Assembly: GCA_034231615.1 (NCBI GenBank)
Contig: CM067298.1
Span: forward strand, 32,184,127-32,248,126
DNA from: Meghimatium bilineatum
Lineage: Eukaryota > Mollusca > Gastropoda > Stylommatophora > Philomycidae
Reading direction: 5' to 3'
Length of the DNA: 64,000 nucleotides
Shown here piece by piece: positions 34,207-47,290 of this stretch. How positions within the stretch are numbered: the first letter of the stretch is position 1; each line of letters opens with the position of its first letter. Made by a program: the position numbers and the translations under genes. The notes under the pieces were generated by a model. That model was not told the origin of the DNA. It saw only the letters and a list, made by a program, of their open reading frames with translations, and made no database searches.

Positions 34207-34680
34207 CTCAACAATTAGAAAGTTAATAATTTAAATACACAATTTTCCAATTGAGCGTTTTATGAAATTGTGCTATTGCTTTGATCTGACAAAGCAAATT
34301 TATTCAAGAAACCAGTTTATTCCCCAAAATTACCAGAAGTTACGTAAACATTTCGTAGTGAGAAAATGATGTAGACAAAGTTCATGAATGACAAGATATG
34401 CTAAAATCAGTAGATTAGTTTTATTTATTACAACACACTGACCAGTCTTCACCATCGCGGAAACATGTTTCTGTTACAGATACTCAATACAGATGTCGAT
34501 AGAAAAAATACGACTCTGTTTCTCTTTTTCTTTTTTTTTCTGCGAAGATTTTCAGAGTTTCTACAAAACCTTTTAGTGTGACAACATGAGGAATCATTAG
34601 TTACAATAAAAGGAAATGTTTGTTTAACACAATTAAGAGATATAAAATTATGTAGATTTGTCTTTATTTTTATTTGCCAA
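34207..34680. other. No feature seen
   Basis: AT-rich; no supported gene. Confidence 0.4.
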
Positions 34681-34682
34681 GT

Positions 34683-34860
34683 TAGTCATCAGATCATCAT
34701 CATGACACTCCGGACAAGTTCAAATGTATTCCGATCTCGTATTCAGTATGTCCTTCAGTGTGTGGTAGCCGGTTGTTTCTGTTCGGTGTTGGTTGATAAC
34801 TCTTCTTTTGATTCTTATATTCTACTCGTTTCTTGCAACATCACGTTTTACTCTCAGCTC
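34683..34860 (-). pseudogene. LINE-D 3' end, copy 1
   Basis: On the minus strand: a degraded LKDILNTRSEYI, a stop in place of W, then TCPECHDDDLMTNLA. It aligns with LRERSEHI and the stop-interrupted ICPECSDDDPTIN at the other edge of the GTTA array (36652-36715). The 3' end therefore lies at about 34683. Confidence 0.65.
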
Positions 34861-36651
<1,791 letters not shown>

Positions 36652-36652
<1 letters not shown>

Positions 36653-37345
36653 ATCGTCGGATCATCATCACTGCACTCCGGACAAATTCATATGTGTTCC
36701 GATCTCTCTCTGAGTGTATCCGCCATTACTCCTCTGCTGACAGTTCCGGTTCTAAGCTGAATGGTCATCCTTCTTCTGCGCCCCGCAAACTGCTGCCCCC
36801 TGGCGACCCAACAGTCCAAACCCTGTTCCGTAATTCTAGCCATTGAATAAGAATCATCATCCACATCAAGTTCACTTTCACGTGCTGTGTCCCGTAGGGA
36901 ATTCAACACGTGTGTCCGATCCATTTCTCCTCCCCAGGGTGTAACAACAGCACCTAACGCCAGCACATCAGCTCTCTCGTTGTCCCTAACGCCAACATGC
37001 CTAGACACATAAATCGTAAATAAGAGTCACCGTCTTCAACCTCGACCCTCTCAATATCTCAGTTTATTGTTCACGAACGAGACCCTTTTGTACTTTCATA
37101 ATCATACTCATCGAGCCATTAAGGACACAGGTCCGTGCAGCCCTCTGTGAGCTGACCCATTCTAATGTCACAGTCACCGCCATGATCTCCATAGTCATAC
37201 TACTCATAGTCACAGCAAAAGCTCCACTCTCTTCCCTAACACTTTTCCCTACACACTGAACATGTCTAACCACCAATCCATCCGTGTATTCACTCCTTCT
37301 TCTTCTCATACCCTCTTCCTCCCTGCTAGGCTGCTCCATCTCTGC
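36652..37345 (-). pseudogene. LINE-D RNase H domain and 3' end, copy 2
   Basis: 37339-37064 encodes SEYTDGLVVRHVQC, SGAFAVTMSSMTMEIMAVTV and SMSMIMKVQKGLVREQ (RNase H start, with the first catalytic Asp in YTDG and the Glu in MEIMAV). After a frame change, 37008-36688 encodes RHVGVRDNERADVLA (RNase H end: H and D of N-E-R-A-D), LDVDDDSYSMARITEQGLDC and MADTLRERSEHI. 3' of this come ICPECSDDDPTIN and the TAAC repeat. The domain is better preserved than at 30-31 kb. The 5' side is lost at about 37345. Confidence 0.82.
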
Positions 37346-37562
37346 TTCCTCTGCTATCTATTCATTATACTCATTGCCTGTTGCCACTTTTGAGGTAAGT
37401 AAATTTATCCTTATTTATCTTACTTTATTGACTACCACACCTTATCTATTTTTCACTCCTCACCTCCTTATGTGCACTTTCCCCTCCTCACTTCTTCTCC
37501 TCATACTCTCTTCCTCCCTGCTATGCTGCTCCCTGTTTGCTTCCTCCGCTATCTATTCGCGA
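37298..37562. repeat. Duplicated ~74-bp T/C-rich segment
   Basis: CTCTTCCTCCCTGCTAGGCT followed by GCTCCATCT (37298-37371) is repeated with few changes at 37489-37562, 191 bp apart. The first copy overlaps the 5' edge of LINE-D copy 2. Confidence 0.75.
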
Positions 37563-37599
37563 TCTCTCCTCCTCTTTCCTCCTTATCAACCACGTTTGT

Positions 37600-37760
37600 C
37601 TCCATGTAAGATTCGCTTTACTGTTGCCTTTCTTTTGTCCTGATGAAGGCTTTTTAGTCGAAACGTCGTCTGTCCCTGTATCTCGTTGTTAGGTTGTTTT
37701 ATGTTTTATTTTTGTAACACATCTACCTATTTTTGTTTATCTTGACATTTGCCCTGTGTT
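37600..37760 (+). mobile_element. PLE-like 3' region with hammerhead-like core
   Basis: CTGATGAAGGCTTTTTAGTC followed by GAAACGTCGTC (37640-37670) contains the CTGATGA and GAAA boxes of a hammerhead ribozyme core. They are separated by a possible stem II (GGCT/AGTC, TTTT loop) and followed by a possible 2-bp stem III (AC/GT). PLE copies are known to carry hammerhead motifs. A bulged A before stem II and the lack of a convincing stem I make activity doubtful. Confidence 0.45.
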
Positions 37761-38290
37761 ACTCCAGCCACCTACTTCATGTTTAGGGTTGTTACCCTAC
37801 ACTGGAACATTTACCTATATAATCACATCTCCTTCACCAGAGTTCTCATTCACCAACTCCTGTACCTCAGCCTCCTAGCCACTGGCCCCATTCCTTGAAT
37901 GTCCTATCAAGTGTTATTATAAATGAAAGAAGTTTTGCAATCAATGGGCGGGCGTATCCATTCCGCTTCAGCAGCTACATCTTTCAACCTACACACGCTT
38001 TGCACGATTCCTCTGTCCGTACTATCCACAATTTTCTTCTCTTCAGTCTACTTCCTATGACTATAAGAATTTCGGGAAAGCAAAGGATGTTATATTATCG
38101 AATTTATTTGAAGGTACTTCAATTTTAAAACAATAAAAATTGTAAAAACAATGATGTTTTTACAAAATGATGCTTCTGTGGTAGTAACGTTTTTATTATT
38201 TTTCACTGTTTACTTTATATATTTTGACAAAGACCTAAAGGTTCACAACGGTGTAAATGTCTTGTGTATTGCCATTTCTATATTTTTCTT
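37761..38290. other. No feature seen
   Basis: AT-rich; no supported gene. Confidence 0.4.
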
Positions 38291-38292
38291 GT

Positions 38293-38640
38293 TTACACCC
38301 CATAGCCCATTAATGATAGTCTGTCAGTTGTATCCATGTGAAACTTCGGAATTATGTGTTCTACGTCAGTACTATTGTTATTCCGTTTCACAACAGTATT
38401 ATCTTTCATTGGTAAACGAAATTTATGGCAGCATTGTGCTTGGTGCATCTGATCGCGAGATTTTCTGTACGCCTTCAAATATTTCAGATTTACTCTTCCC
38501 CAGATTGTGTAACAAGTGGACATTCCCATAAGTATGGATACTAAATTCGTCAACCATCTGCACCCATATAATTTTAATTTTGTATATATAGACATTAAAA
38601 ATCTAGGGGGTGACAGTGCGGATCCCTGTTGCAATACAGA
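38293..38640 (-). pseudogene. Possible RT relic
   Basis: The 113-codon minus-strand frame starts MQQGSALSPPRFLMSIYT, which resembles the Q-G-S-x-L-S-P-x-L-F segment of non-LTR RTs. No Y/F-ADD motif follows, and downstream residues show nothing I recognise. Could be an old LINE fragment or chance. Confidence 0.35.
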
Positions 38641-39174
38641 CGCTATAGTTTAGACACCAGATGTCCCAACTTTCTAGCAGCTAGTCTGGACATGAGAATT
38701 TTGCTGTCCATCAAATAACTCAAGTTTCGATGTCGATGAATGTGATCAAGTGGATGAGATCGATAAATTGACTTTATAGGCATCTTCCAAAAACATCGCC
38801 GCGATCACTGTCTTTTATGTTGGTATGTGCACTATAATGATCTGATATCGTTTGAACTAACTTAGCTGTACATACATGTGGTCAATGAGTCCGATTGCTA
38901 AGAGAAAGCTTACATATCACTGGTGCAGTGAAATCAATAGAATGTTGGCATCCTACGAAGGATAACCTACTTAAATGATTATATGTCCGTCTTATTTATA
39001 AAGTTGCGTAGGCCATGCTAGCAGTTGATGGGGAAGGTAGGCAATTTCATAATATATAATTATAATTTTACAAACATACTTGTTTATGTTCAGTGTACAT
39101 AAATACAATGTAAATATGTTTTTAAAAACTTGTTTTTCACTTTAGCATACGATTTCAAAATTTGTAGTAAATAG
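38641..39174. other. No feature seen
   Basis: AT-rich; no supported gene. Confidence 0.4.
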
Positions 39175-39365
39175 TTATTGTATTACATTTTAGTGATTAG
39201 TTAGTGTATTACATTGTAGTGATTAGTTATTGTATTACATTGTAGTGACTAGTTATTGTATTACATTTTAGTGATTAGTTAGTGTATTACATTGTAGTGA
39301 CTAGTTATTGTATTACATTGTAGTGACTAGTTATTGTATTATATTGTAGTGATTAGTTATTTCGT
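39175..39365. repeat. 26-bp minisatellite, ~7 copies
   Basis: The unit is TAGTTATTGTATTACATTGT followed by AGTGAC, with ATTT/ATTG and GAT/GAC variants. Confidence 0.92.
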
Positions 39366-39527
39366 AGTGACGTACAATCTTCTACTATGTGAGAACCCAT
39401 ATGTGTTCAATCTCTCATAGCAGATGTAGAAAGTATACTGAAGATTTTCTGTGAGTTGCTGGGTAAAACACTACACATTCTGCCCTCATAATACTCATTC
39501 CTACTGGTGTCGCATTTAATCATGAAT

Positions 39528-39625
39528 TCGCTCAATCGCAGTCTGGACATCTCATCAATCGCAGTCTGAACGCCTCATCTATCGCAGTCTGGACATGTCA
39601 TCAATCGCAGAAGGACATGTCAGCA
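39528..39625. repeat. ~24-bp tandem repeat, ~4 copies
   Basis: CATCAATCGCAGTCTGGACA and close variants. Confidence 0.8.
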
Positions 39626-40345
39626 ATCCCGGTGTTCGTATTAAGCAGAATCGTATTAAGACTTCATGTAAATCGCTGCTCTCATCTGACCATTCTCCTT
39701 CACGGCGACATTATCTTTGTCGTCTTAAACTGTCGTGCTGTCCACTTTATTCTGTCTTTTACATACTCTTAGTATTCTGTCTTTCACATACTTCCAGTAT
39801 TTTTTCTATAGTTTTTGTACAGTTTCCTGATATGTTAGAATGTATAAGCAGATATTACATAGATGAAGTTAGTTTTCAACTCAACCAAAAAACGATTTAT
39901 TCAAAAACGTGTTTCCTGTATTCTCGTCATTGCTGTTGTTTTAGAAGATTCAATGTACAATCACGTGCTGGCTTCTGGATATACAATCATGATTGATTGA
40001 GCAACAAGTCTCACAATAGAATATTCAGCCCAAAAAATGTGTTAAACATTTTTTTATTCTGACGCAGTTCGCCTTATTACACATTTTCCTCCTTATGTTT
40101 TTAATTTTCTTGTTTCTCATTATTTCTTACATTTTTGTGAAAATTCGAGATAGAGAAAAAAAGTCATAAATATTGACCTGCTAAAATGTGTTGAACAACA
40201 CAATATTTCTCAATGCCTTGTAATCTTTGCCAAGTTAGTAACCAATCTTGTATATAGTCATTCCTGTTTTAAAAACAATTATGTCTAGTATGTTTAGTAT
40301 CATGTGTTTGTTGATTTGTATCAGTTTATTTAGCCGGGGATAGGG
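39626..40345. other. No feature seen
   Basis: The 133-codon + frame at 39595-39996 starts inside the 24-bp array and shows no domain; not called. Confidence 0.4.
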
Positions 40346-40347
40346 TT

Positions 40348-41405
40348 GTTAGTATTTTAGAGACGTTAATCTGTGGCATGTGTGTTAGAGACGTTAATCT
40401 GTGGCATGTGTGTTAGAGACGTTAATCTGTGGCATGTGTGTTAGAGACGTTAATGTGTAGCACGTGTTAGAGACGTTAATCTGTGACATGTGTGTTGGAG
40501 ACGTTAATATGTGGCATGTGTGTTGGAGACGTTAATGTGTAGCACGTGTTAGAGACGTTAATCTGTGGCATGTGTGTTGTAGACGTTAATATGTGGCATG
40601 TGTGTTAGGGATGTTAATCTGTGGCATGTGTGTTAGAGACGTTAATGTGTAGCACGTGTTAGAGACGTTAATCTGTGGCATGTGTGTTGGAGACGTTAAT
40701 CTGTGGCATGTGTGTTAGAGACATTAATCTGTAGCACGTGTGTTAGGGACGTTAATCTGTGGAATGTGTATTAGAGAAGTTAATCTGTGGCATGTGTATT
40801 AGAGAAGTTAATCTGTGGCATGTGTATTAGAGAAGTTAATGTGTGGCATGTGTATTAGAGAAGTTAATCTGTGGCATGTGTATTAGAGAAGTTAATGTGT
40901 GGCACGTGTTAGAGACGTTAATCTGTGGCACGTGTTAGAGACGTTAATCTGTGGCATGTGTGTTAGAGACGTTAATGTGTGGCACGTGTTAGAGACGTTA
41001 ATCTGTGGCATGTGTGTTAGAGACGTTAATGTGTGGCACGTGTTAGAGACGTTAATCTGTGGCATGTGTGTTAGAGACGTTAATCTGTGGCATGTGTGTT
41101 AGAGACGTTAATCTGTGGAATGTGTATTAGAGAAGTTAATCTGTGGCATGTGTATTAGAGAAGTTAATCTGTGGCATGTGTATTAGAGAAGTTAATGTGT
41201 GGCATGTGTATTAGAGAAGTTAATCTGTGGCATGTGTATTAGAGAAGTTAATGTGTGGCATGTGTATTAGAGAAGTTAATCTGTGGCATGTGTATTAGAG
41301 AAGTTAATGTGTGGCATGTGTATTAGAGAAGTTAATCTGTGGCATGTGTATTAGAGAAGTTAATGTGTGGCATGTGTATTAGAGAAGTTAATCTGTGGCA
41401 CGTGT
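40348..41405. repeat. 28-bp minisatellite, ~38 copies, two sub-arrays
   Basis: The unit is TTAGAGACGTTAATCTGTGG followed by CATGTGTG, with a 26-bp variant carrying CACGTG. Most units left of about 41110 have GACGTT and TGTGTT. Those at 40755-40895 and right of 41110 have GAAGTT and TGTATT and alternate CTGTGG/GTGTGG, a 56-bp higher-order repeat. The 67-codon frame at 40899-41102 is a by-product. Confidence 0.95.
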
Positions 41406-41554
41406 ACATGATAGATTATGGTACAAAACAATCTCTTATAAAATATTATAATCTACAGAAATACTGAAACGGTGAAAAGGGCTGAGGTTTGTGAACGAAA
41501 ACAGAAGAAAAAAAACAACACTTAAAAAATCTTGTCAGAGAATAAATATAGCAC

Positions 41555-41840
41555 AAAACAAAACATATCGAAGAAGAACTACAACGCCAAACAAAACTTA
41601 TCGAAGAATAAATACAACGCCAAACAAAACTTATCGAAGAATAAATACAACGCCAAACAAAACTTATCGAAGAAGATATACAACGCCAAACAAAACTTAT
41701 CGAAGAAGATATACAACGCCAAACAAAACTTATCGAAGAAAAAATACAACGCCAAACAAAACTTATCGAAGAAAAAATACAATAAATGTGACTTCTCGAA
41801 GAAGAAATACAACAATAAATGTGACTTATCGAGGGAGAAG
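41555..41840. repeat. 33-bp minisatellite, ~8 copies, open in several frames
   Basis: The unit is CGCCAAACAAAACTTATCGA followed by AGAAGATATACAA. Because 33 is a multiple of three, frames of 95-134 codons stay open on both strands (for example TPNKTYRRRYT). Absence of splice sites, Kozak context or a domain argues against a gene. Confidence 0.92.
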
Positions 41841-41989
41841 AAATAAACACTAAACGTATTTCTCATGTAAATCCTATTTTTATGGATTTATCAAAGAAGA
41901 AGAAATATGACACTAAACAAAACGTACATATTGTGTGGCCATGTGTACTGGTCTGTGGCCCCAAAATATCAAAATTCTTTCTTTGTAAC

Positions 41990-42053
41990 TCTTTTGAAAG
42001 TTTTCGTCACCCTCAGAAGAGCTGCATGACCCACGTTACGAACCACTGCTCTA
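41990..42053. mobile_element. hAT MITE right-end fragment
   Basis: The reverse complement starts GAGCAGTGGTTCGTAACGTG followed by GGTCATGCAGC, a hAT MITE-like end. Left end not seen. Confidence 0.45.
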
Positions 42054-42830
42054 TACTTATTTGTTTACCACCTTCATCCGTGAAAAAGACCATTGACCTT
42101 CTCATATAAAATATAATAATTCTTAACAATCACGCGACAAAATTCAAGAATACAAAATCTAATTAATCAATGACACAAAGAAACGACACACATTACATGA
42201 TTTCTTCATTTTGTACATTTTTTTTATTTTCCCTTTCAGGTTACTCATCTTAATTGATGTTTACTTTGATTGTATTCGAATCCATAAATAGGATATAGTT
42301 TTAGTTCAAATTTGAAAATAACCAATTTTTCTAAAGTATGGAATAATCATGGATTGGTTAGAGACTGGGTAATCCCAATGTCCGTAGCCGAAGATCGTTT
42401 CAACGTCTCACCCCGGTAATAAGATTTGTTCCTATCAGACCAAATAATCGCCGTGTCTGGCTTGCGGGCTTGGAAACTTCAGCCTCTTTTAGAATCGTGA
42501 CGTGTCGATTGATGACAAACATAGGCTTCTGATTAGAATTCTGATTCTTTTCTTTATTTTAGCTCTAACCTTTGCTAGCCTTTTTGTATGCTATGGGTAG
42601 TGATTTTGTTGTTGTTACTGGCTCATATCTGATCAGGTCTGCGAATGCTGGCCTCCAAATTTTCTTGATGATGAAAGAGATCGATATTATTGTATGTGAA
42701 CTACCATGATTCAGATATCAAGTTGGACAGAATTTCATTTGCTAACATTTATGTATGTTTAGTTTCTCCATTTATGTCTCTCATATGTCAGTTTGAATGT
42801 TTTGATATCTATAAGTATGTGTGTTTTTGT
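42054..42830. other. No feature seen
   Basis: No supported gene; 42380-42560 has higher G+C and may be an interspersed repeat I cannot name. Confidence 0.35.
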
Positions 42831-42832
42831 CT

Positions 42833-42975
42833 CGATTCCAAATTGTAAATAAATCTTTTGTTTGGATATGTTCGCATATTTGTGTGTAGATGAGATCTTT
42901 CCTATCTTGATTCTAAATTGTAAATACGTCTCTTGTGTGGATGGATACGTTCACGTATTTGCGTGTAGATGAAAT
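42833..42975. repeat. ~72-bp tandem duplication
   Basis: TTCCAAATTGTAAATAAATC to GTGTGTAGATGAGA is repeated as TTCTAAATTGTAAATACGTC to GCGTGTAGATGAAA. Confidence 0.8.
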
Positions 42976-43143
42976 ACAAATTAACTTATCTTAATGTATA
43001 CATAATCTGTGCCAGGAAGCATACTATTGTATTTCATAGTATGCGTGGCAGTAGGGTTATATGTTGATAGCTAAGCTCCTAGCATGAAATTATAGTTTGT
43101 CGTAAGATTGATAAACGTTAATACTAATTAATGCGAAGTGATT

Positions 43144-43318
43144 GTACTATTCTTCTTCTTCTTCTTCAACGTTCATTCTCAAACTCCCGATGGATCTCTC
43201 TTGTAGCAGGACCATGGTTCTATTATATTTTCAGCGAGATATAGTCCAGAAAATGAAAATGCGTTGTGTTGCCATTTTAATTGCGCCAATGGCCTGACAC
43301 ATCCGCCTTCGGTGAAGA
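43144..43318 (-). mobile_element. SINE-A long-tail variant, 3' half
   Basis: TTCTTCTTCTTCTTCTTCAA (tail on the minus strand), CGTTCATTCTCAAACTCC, then ATCTCTCTTGTAGCAGGACC, the extra segment shared with 17435-17615, then AAATGCGTTGTGTTGCC and GGCCTGACACATCCGCCTTC. Defines a subfamily with the 17.4-kb copy. Confidence 0.78.
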
Positions 43319-43324
43319 TTGTAC

Positions 43325-43527
43325 TCTATAACATTTTAACCAGATTGTATTCAGAGAACTAGAACCGATTTTATTACTCAACGCACTGAAACTAAATTGA
43401 TTATATTCAAAGCACTGAAAACTAATTGATTGTATTCCAAACACAAGAACAGAGCGTATTGTATTGAGAGCCATGAAGCAGACTTGATTATATTCATAAT
43501 ATAGAAGCATCGATGATTTATTATTAA

Positions 43528-43563
<36 letters not shown>

Positions 43564-43780
43564 CAGCAAACGGGATTTTAACCAGGTCCGTTCAGATGGC
43601 ACATACTCGCTTTGCATAGGACAGAAAACGTTTTGACTTTGCTGCAAGGCGAGAACGTATCATCTGAGCGGACCTGGTTCGAATATCGTTTTCTGCATGA
43701 TAATTATTTAAATATTATATTCAGAGCACTTCAGCAACAATTTACTGTATTAAGAGCACTGAAACCGAATCAGCACTCTC
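43325..43780. repeat. Degenerate ~36-bp array split by a palindromic insertion
   Basis: Units resembling TTGATTATATTCAAAGCACT followed by GAAACT lie at 43325-43505. They resume at 43705-43775 as ATATTCAGAGCACTTCAGC and TATTAAGAGCACTGAAACCG. Between them are (AAT)n at 43527-43562 and the palindrome at 43579-43683, so those were inserted into the array. Confidence 0.65.
43579..43683. mobile_element. Palindromic (fold-back) element
   Basis: The left arm ACCAGGTCCGTTCAGATGGC continues to ACTCGCTTTGCA. The right arm, reverse-complemented, reads ACCAGGTCCGCTCAGATGAT and continues to TTCTCGCCTTGCA. Arms are about 38-40 bp around a loop of about 25 bp. A single arm recurs at 29765-29805, so the unit is mobile or was copied. 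Confidence 0.75.
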
Positions 43781-44422
43781 TGTCAACATTACTCTTCTTA
43801 AAGGTTCCCACTGACGACATGTAGCTTTTGTCGCTGTCACGAATATATTTTCCCTATTCATTGAATCATATAAATTGTGCATAACTAAGCCAAGATATAA
43901 TTTTGTACTAAGCTAAGAGAAGTTAGAATATTTCTGGTGTAAATGTTCCTCTTTAATACGGTTCACTATACTCTTACTGTGAGTATCGTGACATGTGACT
44001 GAATATTATTTTGTTTTTATGTTATAAAAATCATCAGTTCACTTCCGCCATTTGTGATATAGGATTTACTCTCCTTCCTACACAGAAAGAACTCAGCGAC
44101 AGTGTACAAAAATTGTAGAATCGTTCCAGATGAAATGCCATTTTTTGCGTGGTGGTATCTTTTTTGGAAGTTTTTGTTACTTATTGCAGTTTTTGAACGG
44201 ACATCAAATGTTCACGTTAATTTGATCTATTTATTAATTGTAGTGTCCTTTAAATTGCTTCACTTCCACACGGCACCTCAAGTGTGTCCTTCTCAAACAG
44301 GGCTAGAAATTAAACAAGATAAATGTCAAAAGTTCACTTCAATATTTTTCGACTCTCCCTCAATTGTGACTGAAATATCGGACGAGCGGCAATAGATAGC
44401 ATTGTCCAGCACAAATTTTAGT
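43781..44422. other. No feature seen
   Basis: The 97-codon + frame at 44102-44395 has a hydrophobic stretch but no start context, splice sites or family features that I can see; not called. Confidence 0.4.
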
Positions 44423-44424
44423 AT

Positions 44425-45310
44425 TTTTGCCCGTAATCCCTTACTTCAAGCTTGGTTTCTAGATGATTATGATTTGTGAATAATATCTTACCACAAACAT
44501 GATTACTAGATGATTCTGTCTTGTGAAAACTGCCTTACTTCAATCACAATTTCTAGTTTATTCCTCTTGTGAACACTGCTTACTTCGTGCTTGGTTTCTA
44601 GATCATTCTGCCTTGTGAACACCGCCTTGCTTCAAGTGTGGTTTCGAGATGATTCTGCCTTGTGAACACCTCCTTACTCCAAGTTTGGTTTCTAGATGAT
44701 TCTGTCTTGTGAACACCGCCTTACTTCAAGTTTGGTTTGTAGATGATTCTGTCTTGTGAACACCGCCTTACTTCAAGTTTGGTTTGTAGATGATTCTGCC
44801 TTGTGAACACCGCCTTACTTCAAGCTTGGTTTGTATGTGATTCTGTCATGTGAACACAGCCTCACTTCAAGCTTGGTTTCTAGGTGATTCTGTCTTGTGA
44901 ACACCGCCTTACTTCAAGCTTGGTTTCTAGATGATTCTTTCTTGTGAACACCGCCTTACTTCAAGCTTGGTTTCTAGATGATTATGATTTGTGAACACTG
45001 CATTACTTCCAATTTGATTTCTAGATGATTCTGTCTTGTGAACACCGCCTTACTTCAAGTGTGATTTCTAGATGATTCTGTCTTGTGAACACCGCCTTAC
45101 TTCAAACTTGATTTCTAGGTGATTCTGTCTTGTGAACACCACCTTACTTCAAGTTTGGGTTCTAGATGACTCTGTCTTGTGAACACCGCCTTACTTCAAG
45201 TTTGGTTTTTAGATGATTCTGTCTTGTTAACACCGCCTTACTTCAAGTTTGGTTTCTAGATGATTCTGTCTTGTGAACACCGCTTTACTTCTGATGTTTA
45301 GATGATTCTT
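44425..45310. repeat. 47-bp minisatellite, ~19 copies
   Basis: The unit is TTCTGTCTTGTGAACACCGC, CTTACTTCAAGCTTGGTTTC, TAGATGA. Central copies are more than 90% alike by eye; edges decay. Confidence 0.95.
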
Positions 45311-45736
45311 TCTTCTGATTAAGTATGAGGAGTTGTAATATTTCTGTCTTGTAAACACTTCCTTGCTTCAAGCTTGGTTCTAGATGACTCTCTTTTGTAA
45401 AAATGGCCATACTAGTTATTTAAATTTAGTTTAACTGCAGTCTTACCTTAGTATTAGAAGCCACAGTTGCCTATTTCTTAGTTCACTGGCGTCCACGTCG
45501 TATGGTCCAGGTTATATTTTATTTTCCTGTTCATCTTCAAAATAGTTTTAGACCACTAATATCTCTTACTTCAATCCAGTTCAAGGATATGGATGATACT
45601 TGATGCTCTAGAAAAGTAAAGGCAACGTGTGAGATTATGGTCAATTTCATCTATAGGTATACCGTTAACATTGGTTGCATATTCTGTTCACGTAGCTATC
45701 AACTCGGCATTTTTTGGCTGTAATATTCACAAGTCA

Positions 45737-45784
45737 GAATCATCATCTGGAAACCAAGCTTGAAGTAAAGCAGTGTTCTAGGCA
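45737..45784 (-). repeat. Isolated inverted monomer of the 47-bp minisatellite
   Basis: CATCTGGAAACCAAGCTTGA followed by AGTAAAGCAGTGTTCT is the reverse complement of one unit of the array that ends 430 bp upstream. Confidence 0.85.
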
Positions 45785-45837
45785 ATATATATTACCTTAC
45801 GTAGTTTGCCATTGCTTTCCGAACGATTTGGATGCAT

Positions 45838-45925
45838 AATTGTCTGCAGCTGAATTTGAACCCGGTACCTTGGCCGCCACAATTACGCTCTGTACCACGC
45901 CGCTACAGTGCCGGACAGGTATATA
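45838..45925 (-). mobile_element. tRNA-like SINE head (SINE-C)
   Basis: On the minus strand TAGCGGCGTGGTACAGAGCG is followed by a B box, CCGGGTTCAAATTC. Same A-box wording as at 28285-28355. No cloverleaf tRNA supported. Confidence 0.6.
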
Positions 45926-46221
45926 GTTGGTCAGCAGAAATATACGCAAAAACACTTCAATGGTATGAAAAATTGCTAATTTAACTTACATTACTCATTA
46001 TTATTCCTTATTTTACTGTTTACGCTAACCGTAATACTGTTTACGCTAACCGTAAACATACCTATACGTCTGTCATAAGCTCTTGCTTATACTAGGCTCG
46101 TTATATGTATCAAAAAATATAAATAAAACGAAATAATGAACGCCGTTATTGGTTTTCAAAGTTTGCTTATACAAGTTATAAAATATTATCTAGATTTCAA
46201 TAACCCTGCACGTACTGTTAC

Positions 46222-46507
46222 GGCAGTGCTTCTCAACCTTTATCGTCCCTTGGCTTCCATTGTGGACAAATATATCTGCCTGACCTATGTGCCTAACAAA
46301 TTTGTCATTAACTTTTTTATAACTCATCAAGAAGTTTTAAGCTTTATTGGCAATTTTTATTGTTGTTTATCGCTCAGGTTGATGTCTTCCTGTTGCCGCA
46401 GTAGGAGGTTCTGTAATTCTAATTTCACATTGATTATTAGTGGCCAATGGGCAAGTCGGCTTGACACCCAGAAAGCCATATACCCCACGATGAGAACCAC
46501 TTTGTTC
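46222..46507. mobile_element. hAT-type MITE
   Basis: The left end CAGTGCTTCTCAACCTTTAT and the right end, reverse-complemented AAAGTGGTTCTCATCGTGGG, form imperfect terminal inverted repeats. The 137-codon frame covering it (46136-46549) starts in flanking sequence and is a by-product. Confidence 0.6.
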
Positions 46508-47125
46508 TGGTACGAAGTTCAAATTTTTTCTGCGGACATTTGTGCATGATGATTTCTTAAAGCGATGGCAGCCTACCGAAAGTAAATATTGCCTAGAAAA
46601 TCATTACAATAAAAAATACTGAGTTGCTTGCTACATCACGAAAATGACATCGTACCAACAACAGATCTGATCCAGTTGAACATTTATAACTATATCGGTC
46701 AGAATTAGATGGGGACTGCTCACAAATGTTAGACAACCCAATAGTGTACCTGGCAGGAAAATAATCCTATTTTCTGAAAATATCTTGAAATTCTCTGGGC
46801 CACATTATTCACCTCACTACACACTATACTCATCATCGCCAAATTTATTTCTTGAGAATCAATCAAACCTCTTCCTCTCGGTGCTAATATTTCTGCGCAC
46901 AATCTCTAGCAGAGATTTCTTTTATCACTGAATTGAGAAAAAAATTCTGGTAACCTACATTTCCAGTATTGAGTATGCACGGCAGAAGATATTCCACGTA
47001 ATTAACTTCAGCATGTTTCCAATAAGTAAACACGACCAAAAAATTAACTCGGTTTATTCCTAAACTTTTCAATATTTCAAGATCGTTCATCTCTGCTTCT
47101 CATATATTCTTCTACTTGCCCGTTA
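46508..47125. other. No feature seen
   Basis: AT-rich; no supported gene. Confidence 0.4.
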
Positions 47126-47127
47126 TA

Positions 47128-47290
47128 TTAGCGACATGATCTCAAGATTACCTTCATTAGCGACATGATCTCAAGTTTGCCTACATTAGCGACATGATCT
47201 CAAGTTTGCCTACATTAGCGACATGATCTCAAGTTTGCCTAAATTAGCGACATGATCTCAAGATTTCCAAAATTTGCGACGTTATCTCTA
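47128..47290. repeat. 29-bp tandem repeat, ~5 copies
   Basis: The unit is ACATTAGCGACATGATCTCA followed by AGTTTGCCT. Confidence 0.92.

Noticed and set aside
37284..37643. 119-codon Leu/Ser-rich + frame
   Set aside because: Covers a duplicated T/C-rich segment and the antisense of LINE-D; no domain.
41446..41866. Four overlapping frames of 95-134 codons on both strands
   Set aside because: 33-bp tandem repeat keeps all frames open; not a gene.
44102..44395. 97-codon frame with a hydrophobic segment
   Set aside because: No recognised domain, start context or splice sites; frame length is within chance.
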